Below the pieces are notes generated by a model, which was not told where the DNA came from, made no database searches, and saw only the letters and a program-made list of their open reading frames with translations. A program made the position numbers and the translations under genes. Positions 1 to 9,026 of a DNA stretch of 64,000 nucleotides are shown here, in pieces. How positions within the stretch are numbered: position 1 is the stretch's first letter; the number at the start of each line of letters is the position of its first letter. The stretch lies in NCBI GenBank assembly GCA_036788295.1, contig DAIQNR010000011.1, positions 41,251 to 105,250 of the forward strand, written 5' to 3'. The DNA comes from JAHQVK01 sp036788295. GTDB taxonomy: Bacteria; Myxococcota; Kuafuiibacteriia; Kuafuiibacteriales; Kuafuiibacteriaceae.

Positions 1-1
1 C

Positions 2-1123
2 GACTACGTCGGCTCCTGGGGACCGATGATCCTCGGTCACGCCGCCGATGAGGTGGTCTCCGCGGCAAAACATGCGCTCGAGCGGAGCTCGAGCTTCGGC
101 GCACCCACGGAGGGGGAGGTGAAGCTCGCGGAGCTCGTCGTGCGGCGGGTGCCGTCGGTGGAGAAGCTGCGCCTCACCTCGAGCGGAACCGAGGCGACGA
201 TGAGCGCCATCCGTGTGGCGCGCGGGTTCACCGGCCGGGACGCCGTCTTGAAGTTCGAGGGCTGCTACCACGGCCACGCCGACTACCTGCTGGTGAAGGC
301 CGGATCCGGGGTGGCGACCTTCGGCCTGCCCGACTCTCCCGGGGTCCCGGCCGATTTCGCGAAGCACACGCTGACCATTCCCTACAACGACCGGGAAGCG
401 CTCGAGCGCGTCTTCGCCGAGCGGGGCGCCGACATCGCCTGCGCCATCATCGAGCCGATCACCGGCAACATGGGGGTCATTCCCCCTGATCCAGGCTACC
501 TCGAGCTGCTGCGGGAGCTGTGCACCGGTCACGGGTCGGTGCTCTTGTTCGACGAGGTCATGACCGGCTTTCGCGTCCACCCCCAGAGCGCGCAGGGCCT
601 GTACGGCGTGCGGCCCGACCTCACCGCCTTCGGCAAGATCATCGGCGGCGGGCTGCCGATGGGAGCCTACGGCGGGCGCGCCGACATCATGGACATGGTC
701 GCTCCGGCCGGCCCGGTGTACCAGGCCGGGACCTTGAGCGGGAACCCGTGCGCGGTGGCGGCGGGCTTCGCGACCCTCCGCAGCCTCGAGGCGCAGGGCA
801 ACTACGAGCAGCTCGAGCGCCGCTGCGCCGACCTGCAGGCCGGTCTCGAGGCGGCGCTCGAGGCCACCGGGGTGTCGGGCCGGGTGCAGCGGGTCGGCTC
901 GATGCTGACCCTGTTCTTCAACGACGGCCGCCCGGTCAGGAACTTCGCCGATGTCAGCGCGTGCGACCACGAGCGGTTCGGCCGGTGGTTTCACGCCATG
1001 TTGGAGCGGGGAATCTACCTGCCTCCATCCGGGTACGAGGCTTGGTTCGTCTCGATGGCGCACGACGCCGACGACATCGACCGCACCGTCGAGGCGGCGC
1101 GGACCTCGTTCGCGGCGCTCTGA
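2..1123 (+). CDS. hemL: Glutamate-1-semialdehyde 2,1-aminomutase, 5' end outside window
   Basis: PLP-dependent enzyme that converts glutamate-1-semialdehyde to 5-aminolevulinate, the C5-route entry to haem and other tetrapyrroles, in the cytoplasm. The reading frame is already open at base 2 with the family motif YVGSWGPMILGH, so roughly 55-60 N-terminal residues lie upstream. Visible family motifs are the substrate/PLP region SSGTEATMSAIRVAR, CYHGHADYLLVKAGSG, LLFDEVMTGFR and the lysine of TAFGKIIGGGLPMGAYGG that forms the PLP aldimine. About 373 codons are present, ending in TGA. The next gene follows on the same strand after about 40 bases. Identification is secure; only the start is missing. 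Confidence 0.97.
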   Translation, partial: DYVGSWGPMILGHAADEVVSAAKHALERSSSFGAPTEGEVKLAELVVRRVPSVEKLRLTSSGTEATMSAIRVARGFTGRDAVLKFEGCYHGHADYLLVKAGSGVATFGLPDSPGVPADFAKHTLTIPYNDREALERVFAERGADIACAIIEPITGNMGVIPPDPGYLELLRELCTGHGSVLLFDEVMTGFRVHPQSAQGLYGVRPDLTAFGKIIGGGLPMGAYGGRADIMDMVAPAGPVYQAGTLSGNPCAVAAGFATLRSLEAQGNYEQLERRCADLQAGLEAALEATGVSGRVQRVGSMLTLFFNDGRPVRNFADVSACDHERFGRWFHAMLERGIYLPPSGYEAWFVSMAHDADDIDRTVEAARTSFAAL

Positions 1124-1165
1124 CCGCGGACCGTGGCCTCCGGTGCTCCGGCACCCGGCCGAGTG

Positions 1166-2956
1166 ATGTCCCGTCCCCCGTCGGGCACACTCCCTTTGGT
1201 GCGCTTCGACACCCGTACGCCACGGTCCCGGGGGCGCCGCTCCTTTCTCCTGATGGCCCTCGGCGTCGCGGGCCTCGGCTGCGGTGGCACCGAATCGTCT
1301 TCGGGCGGGGCGTGCCAGACCGCGCGCGACTGCGTGGCCGAAGAGACCTGCGTCGCGGGTCGGTGCGTGGGGGTGAAGCCGGACGAGAACCGGTGCCGCG
1401 AGGATGGCGATTGCGAATCGGGGGAGTTTTGCGACGCGGTCTCGGGCCTCTGCCGCCTCCTGTCCGGCGCGGGCGACGCGGGGATCTCGACCGAGGCCGA
1501 CGCCGGCTCGACCGACCTCGACGCCGGACCGCGGGACGCGTTCGAGGGTCCCTGCGAGCGGGACGAGCAGTGCGGGAGCCCTCCAGCCGACATCTGCTTC
1601 GAGATGCAGTGCGTTCGCGGGTGCGGGGAACCGGGAGGGCTGACGTGCACCGGCGGGCAAACCTGCGACCCAGCGACCGGGCGATGCCGGAGGCCGGTCA
1701 TGAGCTGCGCCGAAGACAGCGACTGCGGGCCTCCGGCCGAGATCTGCGAAGGGGGGATGTGCCGCTTCGGATGCGGGGTAGACCCCGGCCTCTGCGGCCC
1801 CGACGAGCTGTGCGATCCGTCCACCGGCCGCTGCGTGCTCGCCCCCACCCCCTGCATGGGAGACAGCGACTGCGCCCCGCCCCGCACCGTCTGCGAAGGC
1901 ACGCAGTGCGTTCCCGGCTGCGAGCAGCCAGGAGGCGTGCAGTGCGCCGGCACCGAGCCCCATTGCAACCCGATGACCGGGCGCTGCCAGTCCACGCCGG
2001 TCAGCGGGGGGCCCGGGTGCGTGCGGGACGCCGACTGCATGGATCCGACGCAAATCTGCGAAGCCATGCAGTGCGTGCCTCGATGCGACGCCCCCGGTGG
2101 CGCCTGCCCGGTCGGTCAGGTGTGCGCAACCGAGACCGGCCGCTGCGTCCCCGGGGGCCTCGGGCTCGGGGACACCTGCACCCTCGACGGCCAGTGCACG
2201 ACCGACCTGTGCCTCCCGCTCGACATCAACATGGCGACGGTCCGGGCCTGCAGCCGGCCTTGCGGCGCGGAGGCGGACTGCCCGCTCGGTTTCCGCTGCG
2301 GAAACGTCAGCGGGATGTCGTTCTGCCTGGCGGGCAGCCTGTTCAACCCTCCCGCCCGCTTCGACGTGCCCGCCGGCGGCATGTGCTCGATGAGCAACAA
2401 CACGTGCCAGTCGGGGTGGTGCAATACGCAGACGCAGCAGTGCCTCGAGACCTGCCAGAGGGACAGCCACTGCGCCTCCTTTGGCGGCCGTTGCTTCATG
2501 TTCAACCGCACCGAGAACAACCAGGTCACGTGGCAGCCTCTGTGCGTGCAGCAGTCGGGGTCTACGCCGGGCGCCGCGTGCTCGGCGAACTCGAACTGCC
2601 GCTCCGGGGTCTGCAACCGGTACGAGCGGACGTGCGCCCAGTTCTGCTGCTCGAGCTCCGATTGCCCGACCAACCAGGTCTGCCGGGCCTACGACCTGGA
2701 CCCGAACCACCTCACCAAGGTGTGCCAGCCCGCAGGGGCGGGCACCGCCGCCCTCGGGGCGACCTGCGCGACCGGAGCCGACTGCCGCACGGCGGTGTGC
2801 ATCCCCACCGACCCGGCCCAAATGGGGAGCCCCCGCCAGTGCTCCACCTTGTGCTGCACCGACGCCGACTGCGCCGCCCTCCCTCGCGGCGGGGTCTGCC
2901 GGCCGTTCAACGGGCCGCTGATGGGCTCGCTGGTGGGCGCCTGCATCCCGAACTGA
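1166..2956 (+). CDS. Cysteine-rich repeat lipoprotein
   Basis: Predicted exported lipoprotein of about 596 residues with no assignable enzymatic function. The chosen ATG gives an N-terminus with RGRRSFLLMALG followed by GLGC, so Cys39 is the likely lipidated residue; the RRSFLL stretch also resembles a Tat signal. GTG starts at 1133 and 1199 are alternatives. After an Asp/Ala-rich linker the mature part is a chain of about ten degenerate modules of 40-60 residues, each rich in Cys and shaped like CxxDxDCGPPxxICExxxCxxGC, suggesting many small disulfide-bonded domains. Such proteins are frequent at the cell surface of myxobacteria. The function is unknown; a structural or adhesive role is inference. 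Confidence 0.85.
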   Translation: MSRPPSGTLPLVRFDTRTPRSRGRRSFLLMALGVAGLGCGGTESSSGGACQTARDCVAEETCVAGRCVGVKPDENRCREDGDCESGEFCDAVSGLCRLLSGAGDAGISTEADAGSTDLDAGPRDAFEGPCERDEQCGSPPADICFEMQCVRGCGEPGGLTCTGGQTCDPATGRCRRPVMSCAEDSDCGPPAEICEGGMCRFGCGVDPGLCGPDELCDPSTGRCVLAPTPCMGDSDCAPPRTVCEGTQCVPGCEQPGGVQCAGTEPHCNPMTGRCQSTPVSGGPGCVRDADCMDPTQICEAMQCVPRCDAPGGACPVGQVCATETGRCVPGGLGLGDTCTLDGQCTTDLCLPLDINMATVRACSRPCGAEADCPLGFRCGNVSGMSFCLAGSLFNPPARFDVPAGGMCSMSNNTCQSGWCNTQTQQCLETCQRDSHCASFGGRCFMFNRTENNQVTWQPLCVQQSGSTPGAACSANSNCRSGVCNRYERTCAQFCCSSSDCPTNQVCRAYDLDPNHLTKVCQPAGAGTAALGATCATGADCRTAVCIPTDPAQMGSPRQCSTLCCTDADCAALPRGGVCRPFNGPLMGSLVGACIPN

Positions 2957-2971
2957 CCGGATGGGGAGCAG

Positions 2972-3547
2972 TCAAAGCCGCTCCCGCAGCCGGACGTCGA
3001 GGTCGGCTCGGCTCAAGAGGCCCCGCTCTTCGCACAGCGAGAACAGGACGCGGAGCACCTCGGCCGCCTGCTTGTTCTCTTGGACCGCCCGGGCGAGCCG
3101 CTCTTCGTCCGACGGCGCGGGCGGGCCGTGGAAGACCGTCCGCAGCAACTGGTCGAGCTGGCCGCAGCTGGCCACGACGAAGGCCAGGTCTGCCTCGAGC
3201 CGAAACCGCAGCTCCGCCTCGGTCAGCGCATCCTCGGGGTCGATCACGGCGACGGCGATTCGCCCGTCGCTGCATCGGTGCAGTGGCAGCGCGCCGTGAC
3301 GGCGGCTCCAATCCTCGCCAAGGTGAGCGGCGAGATCCGGGTCGAGCAGCGGGGCGGGGGAAAGGCGAGGGAGCCCGAGGCCTTCCGCGGCGAGATCGGC
3401 GAGGACCTCATCCTCGATGAAGCCCTGCTCCACGAGGATGCGAGCGGGGGAGAGCCCGGTCCGCACCCCGAGCCCCCTCGCGTGCTCCGCGGTGGCCCGG
3501 TCGAGCAGCCCCCGCTCGAGCAGGGTGGGGAGCAAGCGGCGCATCAT
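2972..3547 (-). CDS. Stand-alone GspE/PilB N-terminal (T2SSE_N) domain protein
   Basis: Protein of about 191 residues that begins MMRRLLPTLLERGLLD and reads like the N-terminal domain of type II secretion and type IV pilus ATPases (LLERGLLDRATAEHA, ILVEQGFIEDEVLADLAAEGLGLPRL, then DGRIAVAVIDPEDALTEAELRF). The ATPase domain that normally follows is absent: after about 140 residues there is only a charged helical tail. In this family the domain can bind c-di-GMP or act as an adaptor; which applies here cannot be told from sequence. A run of open codons continues upstream to 3673, but that stretch is low complexity and the paired ATG codons at 3542-3547 fit the domain start. It is transcribed divergently from the gene at 3614. 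Confidence 0.75.
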   Translation of the reverse strand: MMRRLLPTLLERGLLDRATAEHARGLGVRTGLSPARILVEQGFIEDEVLADLAAEGLGLPRLSPAPLLDPDLAAHLGEDWSRRHGALPLHRCSDGRIAVAVIDPEDALTEAELRFRLEADLAFVVASCGQLDQLLRTVFHGPPAPSDEERLARAVQENKQAAEVLRVLFSLCEERGLLSRADLDVRLRERL

Positions 3548-3613
3548 GGCCGCACCCGGAGGTGGGCCGAGAAGGGGTGGCCGCCGTCGTTTTGTCGGGC
3601 TAGCATTCTCCGC

Positions 3614-4642
3614 ATGGCGGGGACCGTGCTTCTGGACAAAGAGGAGGTCCGCAGCATCCTTTCGCTGTACCACCTCGAAGACCTGGAGGACTTCGGCGGG
3701 CGCGTCGGGGCGTTCTCCCCTGCCTCATATTGGGTCAAAGCGGGCGGTCGCCGCTACGATCTGCGGATCACGGAGCGAAAGACGCTCGATGACATGGTCT
3801 TCGAGAAAGACCTCCTTTTGCACCTCCGACGGGCCGGTCTCCCGGTGCCGACGCTCGTTCGCAACGTGGCCCGGGGGACGTTCACTCCGTGGGCGCGCCG
3901 CGGCCGCTACGTGAGCCTGTTCGAGCACACGCCAGGACGGGCGCTCGGGCGGTTCGAGATCCGCGCTCGGCACACCCGCACCATCGGTAGGGTGCTCGGC
4001 GAGCTGCACCGGGCGACGACCGGTTTTCGCCGCCGCCGGAGCAACCCGTGGAGCCTCTCGGCGCTCACCGAACGCCAGGGCCGGCTGGAGCGGGCGCTCG
4101 CCAAGCGGCGGCTGCCGCGGCGGCTCGAGCCGGTGGTGGCCGGGCTCGGGGAGGAGATCAGCCGGCAGGTGGAGCGGATCCCGCAGCAGCTGCTGCCCAT
4201 GGGCCCGATCCACGGGGGTCTCGGGCTGGAGCGAGTGCGCTACCAGCGCGACGGTCTCAGCGGATTGGTCGATTTCGAGACCGCGTGCCGGGACCGATTC
4301 GTGCTCGATCTGGCGCTCGCGGTCTCCGCGTGGTGCTGGGAGGCGAGCCCGCGCCAGTCGGGGGGCCCGGCGGGCAGGTTTCGGCTGACGAAGGTGCGGG
4401 CCATGCTCGACGGCTACCAGCGAGGCCGGGAGCTCTCGTCGGCGGAGCGAGCGGCGCTGCCCGATGAGTTGCGCCTCGTGGCGGCCCGGTTCGCGGTGGA
4501 GCGCCTCGTAGACCACGAGCTCGGTCGCCGCTCGAAGGACGGCTCGGTCCCCTACGAGGACTTCCGGCACCACACCGCCCGGCTCGACGCGTTGGGGTCG
4601 GGGCGAGCGGAGGAGCTCGTACGCCGCGGCCTCGAGGTCTGA
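3614..4642 (+). CDS. ThrB2/APH-family protein lacking the catalytic Asp (probable pseudokinase)
   Basis: A 342-residue protein with the architecture of type II homoserine kinase (ThrB2, aminoglycoside-phosphotransferase fold). N-lobe signals are GGRRYDLRITERK and LLHLRRAGLPVPTLV; C-lobe signals are VGRVLGELHRATTGF-like helices and LSGLVDFETACRDRFVLDLALAVSAWCWE. In active family members the loop reads HADLFxDN, with a catalytic Asp and a Mg-binding Asn; here it reads IHGGLGLERV, so both are replaced, while the later metal-binding DFE is kept. That suggests a non-catalytic or altered protein. It lies one base upstream of holB and is probably co-transcribed with it. The fold call is firm; the loss of activity is inference. 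Confidence 0.75.
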   Translation: MAGTVLLDKEEVRSILSLYHLEDLEDFGGRVGAFSPASYWVKAGGRRYDLRITERKTLDDMVFEKDLLLHLRRAGLPVPTLVRNVARGTFTPWARRGRYVSLFEHTPGRALGRFEIRARHTRTIGRVLGELHRATTGFRRRRSNPWSLSALTERQGRLERALAKRRLPRRLEPVVAGLGEEISRQVERIPQQLLPMGPIHGGLGLERVRYQRDGLSGLVDFETACRDRFVLDLALAVSAWCWEASPRQSGGPAGRFRLTKVRAMLDGYQRGRELSSAERAALPDELRLVAARFAVERLVDHELGRRSKDGSVPYEDFRHHTARLDALGSGRAEELVRRGLEV

Positions 4643-4643
4643 G

Positions 4644-5705
4644 GTGCCGGAGCGGCTCGACCAGGTGGTGGGCCATCGGGCCGTTCTCGCCCGCCTGATG
4701 GAGAGCCGGTCCGCGGGCCGCCTCCCCCACGCGATCCTCTTCGAAGGGCCGGCGGGCGTAGGCAAACGGACGACGGCCGAAGCTTTCGCCGCTTGGCTGA
4801 CCTGCGAAGCCCCCGAGCCGGGCGGCGCCTGCGGTCGCTGCGGGGCCTGCCAGCGTTTCGACGCCGGCGTTCACCCCGCGTCTCCCTCGCTCCGGCCCAA
4901 CGAGAAGGGAAACCTGCTCCTCGGAGACTCGAGCACCGACGAAGGCACCGTGCGGTGGTTCGAGCGCTTGCTGCAGCTCCGGGCGGCGCCGGGGCGGGTG
5001 AAGGTCGGCCGGGTGATGGGGGCCGACCGCTTGGTCCTCCCTGCGCAGCAGGCCCTGCTGAAGACCCTCGAAGAGCCCCCGTCCGAGACCGTCCTCCTCC
5101 TCACCACCGAAGCGCCGCAGCGCCTCCTGCCGACCATCCTCAGCCGCTGCCAGCGGATCCGGCTGCACCCGCTCCGCATCGAGGAGACCGAGCAGGTGCT
5201 CTCACGCACCGGGCCCGGGCTCACCCCGGCGGAGGTCCGTCGGCTCGCCGCCGCGGCGGAGGGAAGCCCAGGCCGGGTGTTGGGGATCGAGCCGGCGGCG
5301 TGGGCGGCTCGGCTCGAGCGGGTGGCGCGGCTCGACGCGAGCTTCGGCCCGGAGGATCCCGCGGGGCTCGCTCGGCTGTCCGAGGAGGCAAAGAGCCTCG
5401 CCGCCGACCGGGACACCTTCCGGGCGGTGCTCGACGCGTGGGCGGTGTGGGCCCGGGACCAGCTCATCCTCTCCGCCGACGGGGCGGCCCCGGTCGCCCA
5501 CCCGGACCAGAGGGAGGTCCTGGTCGAGGCCGCCCGTCGGCGGGGCGTGGCGCAGTCGGCGAGCCGTCTCGATGCCCTGCTCGAGGCCCGGCGCCAGCTC
5601 GAGCTGGCGAACAACCTGAACGCGGAGATGGTGGCCGAGCGCCTCCTGCTCGTCCTGCGAGGGGACCTGCCGGTGCGGCGCCTGCGCCCGTCCCTGTCCC
5701 GGTAG
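4644..5705 (+). CDS. holB: DNA polymerase III delta-prime subunit
   Basis: Clamp-loader AAA+ subunit that helps place the sliding clamp on DNA at the replication fork. The 353-residue sequence has the delta-prime N-terminus LDQVVGHRAVLARLMESR, a P-loop GPAGVGKRTT, a zinc knuckle made by cysteines in CEAPEPGGACGRCGAC, and the sensor region ALLKTLEEPPSETVLLLTTEAPQRLLPTILSRCQ. The start is a GTG one base after the stop of the pseudokinase gene, implying translational coupling. The C-terminal third, a helical collar domain in this family, is less conserved. The gene ends in TAG and metG follows within about 40 bases. Confidence 0.95.
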   Translation: MPERLDQVVGHRAVLARLMESRSAGRLPHAILFEGPAGVGKRTTAEAFAAWLTCEAPEPGGACGRCGACQRFDAGVHPASPSLRPNEKGNLLLGDSSTDEGTVRWFERLLQLRAAPGRVKVGRVMGADRLVLPAQQALLKTLEEPPSETVLLLTTEAPQRLLPTILSRCQRIRLHPLRIEETEQVLSRTGPGLTPAEVRRLAAAAEGSPGRVLGIEPAAWAARLERVARLDASFGPEDPAGLARLSEEAKSLAADRDTFRAVLDAWAVWARDQLILSADGAAPVAHPDQREVLVEAARRRGVAQSASRLDALLEARRQLELANNLNAEMVAERLLLVLRGDLPVRRLRPSLSR

Positions 5706-5747
5706 CGCGATCGCGGCCCGCGCTTGCCCCGAGACGAAGGAAGGTCG

Positions 5748-7781
5748 ATGACCGTCCTCATGAGCGAGACGGTCCTCGTCACCGCGGCGCTGCCCTACGC
5801 CAACGGCAGCATCCACCTGGGGCACTTGGTCGAGTACATCTTGGCCGATGTCCACGTGAGGGCGCTGCGGATGGCGGGGACGGACGCCCTGTACATCTGC
5901 GCCGATGACACCCACGGGACGCCCATCGAGCTCAACGCGCGGCGGTCTGGGGTATCTCCGGAGGCGTTCGTCGCCCGCTTCGCCAAGGAGCACGCCGAAG
6001 ACTTCGACGCGTTCGAGATCCGCTTCGATAGTTTTCACACGACCCACTCCGAAGAGAACCGCCGATGGGTCCACGAGATCTTCGAAGCGCTGCGGGCCGG
6101 TGGGTACATCGAGCGGCGGGAACTCGAGCAGCTCTACGATGAGCAGGCCGGGCAGTTCCTCCCCGATCGCTTCGTCAAGGGGAGCTGCCCTTCCTGTGGC
6201 GCCGCCGACCAATACGGCGACGTCTGCGAGGTCTGCGGCAAGACCTACGAACCCACCGACCTCAAGGAGCCCTACAGCGTGCTGACCGGCAGCCGCCCGG
6301 TCCTGCGGACGTCCGAGCACCTCTTCGTCAGGCTCGACAGCCTCGAGTCGTTCCTCCGGGAGTGGGTCCATACCGAGGGGAGGCTTCAGACCTCGGTGAA
6401 GAACTTCGTGGTGTCTTGGCTCGACGGCGGGTTGCGGGACTGGTGCATCTCCCGCGACGCCCCATACTTCGGCTTCGAGATCCCCGGCGAGCCGAGCAAG
6501 TTCTTCTATGTGTGGGTCGACGCGCCGATCGGGTACATCGCTTCCACGGAGGCGTGGGCCACGCTGCGCGGGCAGCCCGAGCGGGTGAGCGAGCTGTGGC
6601 GGGAAAAGAAGATGCGCCTCGTGCAGGTGATCGGAAAGGACATCGTTTACTTCCACACCCTTTTTTGGCCGGCGATGCTGCACGTCGCCGGGCTGAAGGT
6701 GCCGGACCGAATCCATGTCCACGGCTTCCTCACCGTCGAGGGGCAGAAGATGTCCAAGACGCGGGGGACCTTCGTCAACGCCCGGACGTTTCGCGAACAC
6801 ATCTCCCCCGAGGTGCTCCGCTGGTATTATGCGTCGAGGCTCGGCTCGGGGACCGATGACATCGATCTATCGGCGGAGGAGCTGGCGAACGTCGTGAACG
6901 CCGAGCTCGTCAACAACCTCGCCAACCTCGTTTCCAGAGGCGCAAAGTTCCTCTCGGGCCGTCTCGACGGACGGTACGCCGCCGACGCGGAGCTCGAGCC
7001 GCACCGGGAGGTCGTCGCCGCCGCGGTTCAGGCCGCCGCCGAGCGGTTCGAGGCCTTCGACCTCGCGGGGGCGGTCGCCGAAGCGGTGCGGCTCGGGACC
7101 CTCGGCAACCGGCTCTTTCAGGAGTCGGAGCCGTGGAGGGTGGTCAAGGAGGACCCAGAGTCGGCCCGCCGGCTCGTCACCGTGTGCTTGAACCTCGCCC
7201 GGGCGGCGGTGGTGATGGCGGCCCCGGTCGTGCCGTCGTTTGCGGCCCGCGCCTACGCCATGCTCGGCCTGTCTGGTGGACCAGAGCGGTTCGAAGAGGC
7301 GCTCCGCTTCGACCTCGTCGATCGCCCGGTCGGCTCGGGGGACGTGCTGGCCAGTCGGATCGCCAAATCGGACCTGGCGCAGGTCTTCGCGGTGTCGAAG
7401 GAGCCGGTTGCGGAGGCGGAGGACAAGACGACCTCCATCGAGCCGGTGTCCCCCTCCATCGACGTCGAGGCGTTTGGCAGGGTGGATCTTCGGGTGGGTC
7501 TCGTCCGTGCGGCCCGGGCGGTGTCCGGCGCGAAGAAGCTGCTCGAGCTGGAGGTGGACCTCGGGGAGCCGCGGTCGCGGACGATCTTCGCTGGGATCGC
7601 CCCTGCGTTCTCCCCCGACGCGCTGGTCGGGCGTCGGGTGGTGGTCGTCGCCAACCTCGAGCCGAGGAAGATGAAATTCGGCACGAGCGAGGGCATGGTG
7701 CTCGTGGCGGGGTCGGGAGGCACCGACCTCCACTTGGTCGAGGTGGCCGAGTCGGCCGAGCCGGGGAGCCGGGTGTCGTGA
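5748..7781 (+). CDS. metG: Methionyl-tRNA synthetase with C-terminal tRNA-binding domain
   Basis: Class I aminoacyl-tRNA synthetase that charges tRNA(Met). The 677-residue protein has the HLGH signature near residue 24, a zinc-binding insertion CPSCG...CEVCG near residues 146-161, the KMSKT loop near residue 333, and an EMAP-II/Arc1-type tRNA-binding domain from about residue 570 (VDLRVGLVRAARAV). This is the long bacterial MetG form. The ATG at 5748 is preferred because AAGGAAGG lies at 5737-5744; a GTG 24 bases upstream is also open. The stop codon overlaps the GTG start of the HEAT-repeat gene, so the two are probably translated from one message. Confidence 0.97.
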   Translation: MTVLMSETVLVTAALPYANGSIHLGHLVEYILADVHVRALRMAGTDALYICADDTHGTPIELNARRSGVSPEAFVARFAKEHAEDFDAFEIRFDSFHTTHSEENRRWVHEIFEALRAGGYIERRELEQLYDEQAGQFLPDRFVKGSCPSCGAADQYGDVCEVCGKTYEPTDLKEPYSVLTGSRPVLRTSEHLFVRLDSLESFLREWVHTEGRLQTSVKNFVVSWLDGGLRDWCISRDAPYFGFEIPGEPSKFFYVWVDAPIGYIASTEAWATLRGQPERVSELWREKKMRLVQVIGKDIVYFHTLFWPAMLHVAGLKVPDRIHVHGFLTVEGQKMSKTRGTFVNARTFREHISPEVLRWYYASRLGSGTDDIDLSAEELANVVNAELVNNLANLVSRGAKFLSGRLDGRYAADAELEPHREVVAAAVQAAAERFEAFDLAGAVAEAVRLGTLGNRLFQESEPWRVVKEDPESARRLVTVCLNLARAAVVMAAPVVPSFAARAYAMLGLSGGPERFEEALRFDLVDRPVGSGDVLASRIAKSDLAQVFAVSKEPVAEAEDKTTSIEPVSPSIDVEAFGRVDLRVGLVRAARAVSGAKKLLELEVDLGEPRSRTIFAGIAPAFSPDALVGRRVVVVANLEPRKMKFGTSEGMVLVAGSGGTDLHLVEVAESAEPGSRVS

Positions 7782-8743
7782 ACGGCAGCGGTCCGGCGCA
7801 GCCGGACGAGCGGGCGGCCGTTCGCGAGGCGGAGGCGGCGCTCGCCCGCCAGGACCCGCCGCCCTCCGAAGACGAGATCTGCCGGCTGCTCGCCGCGTCG
7901 AACCGGTGGACGGCGGCGGCGCGACGGCTGTTGCTCGAACGCGTGGGGTCCGCCGTGGCCGAAAGGGCAGGGCCGGTATCGGCCGAGCTGGAGCGGGCGG
8001 TCGCTCTCGGGCTCTCTGACCCAGACGCCGAGGTGCGGGCCGAAGCGGCGGCCTGCCTCGCTCTTTTGCCGGTGGACCGGTCCAACGGGGCCCACCGCCG
8101 AGCTTCGCTCATCGCCAGGCTCGACGATCCGTCGCCGGGGGTTCGCGCCGCAGCCGCGGCGGCGCTCGGAGACCTATCGGCGGGCACGGCCGGGGACGAG
8201 CTCGACCCGGTTCGAGCGCCGCTGCGGGGCCGGCTCGCCGACGACGACGCGGAGGTGCGCTTCGAGGCCGCCTTTGCCCTGGCCTCGGCCAAGGATCCGG
8301 CGGCTCGACCGGTGCTCGAGTCGGCGCTCTCGTCCCGTCGCCACCGGCTCGACGCGCTCGAAGCCCTCGGACGCCTCGGGGATTCGGCGGCGCTGCCGGC
8401 GATCGGCGGGGCCGCCAAAGGATGGTGGCTCGGCTGGGTGGACCGGACGGCGGCGTGGACCGCGCAGCTTCGGTGCGGGGACCCGGAGGCGGCCGCGCGG
8501 CTCATCGAACGGCTCGAGCGAGGGCGGGCCGAGGAGCGCATCCATGTGGCCGCCACGCTCGGACGGCTTCGGGTCGCGGAGGCGCGGCCCGCGCTTCGGC
8601 AGTTGGCCGAGAGCGGCTCGGCTCGGAGCCGGGAGGCGGCGGTCGAGGCGCTGCGTCAATTGGCCCACCCGGCCGACGCCGAGCTCCTGCGACGCGTCGG
8701 CGGGGACTCCGTGCATCCCTGTCGCGGTGGAGGCATGTCCTGA
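7778..8743 (+). CDS. HEAT-repeat protein
   Basis: A 321-residue protein built of helical HEAT-like repeats, recognisable from recurring patterns such as LSDPDAEVRAEAAACLALL, LDDPSPGVRAAAAAALGDL and LADDDAEVRFEAAFALASA spaced about 45 residues apart. No catalytic motif is seen; such solenoids usually bind other proteins. The GTG start overlaps the metG stop (GTGA), which suggests translational coupling. The last repeats are more diverged (VAATLGRLRVAEARPALRQLAE). No signal peptide is visible, so a cytoplasmic location is likely. The binding partner is unknown. Confidence 0.85.
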   Translation: MNGSGPAQPDERAAVREAEAALARQDPPPSEDEICRLLAASNRWTAAARRLLLERVGSAVAERAGPVSAELERAVALGLSDPDAEVRAEAAACLALLPVDRSNGAHRRASLIARLDDPSPGVRAAAAAALGDLSAGTAGDELDPVRAPLRGRLADDDAEVRFEAAFALASAKDPAARPVLESALSSRRHRLDALEALGRLGDSAALPAIGGAAKGWWLGWVDRTAAWTAQLRCGDPEAAARLIERLERGRAEERIHVAATLGRLRVAEARPALRQLAESGSARSREAAVEALRQLAHPADAELLRRVGGDSVHPCRGGGMS

Positions 8744-9026
8744 GGCACCCTTCTCCCTCTCCGCGCCGAGAATTCGTTTTCTCCGAGGGTTGCCAGGAAA
8801 AAGAAGCGCTCGTGTCACTCGGGCGGCGATAGGTCTTGCCGCGGCCGCTCTTCCCAAGCACGATCAGACGGCTTCCGACGAACCCGCTCGCCCTGCGACT
8901 TCCGCAAACAGCGTGCTGAATGCGCTCCGCCTGGTGCGCTCGAGCCCGTTGCGGGTCTCGAGGCGGCGAGTCCGAGGATCATGGGTCGCTGGGCGCGCAG
9001 AGTCCGGCGCTGAAAGGTACGAGAGA

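Noticed and set aside
520..3420. Very long arginine/proline-rich frame across hemL and the lipoprotein gene
   Set aside because: It is the off-frame reading of two clear genes; composition is typical of shadow frames in GC-rich DNA.
8744..9026. A tRNA or small RNA in the 283-base gap before the RRM gene
   Set aside because: No TPsiC-like sequence or cloverleaf could be found by eye; treated as promoter/leader.
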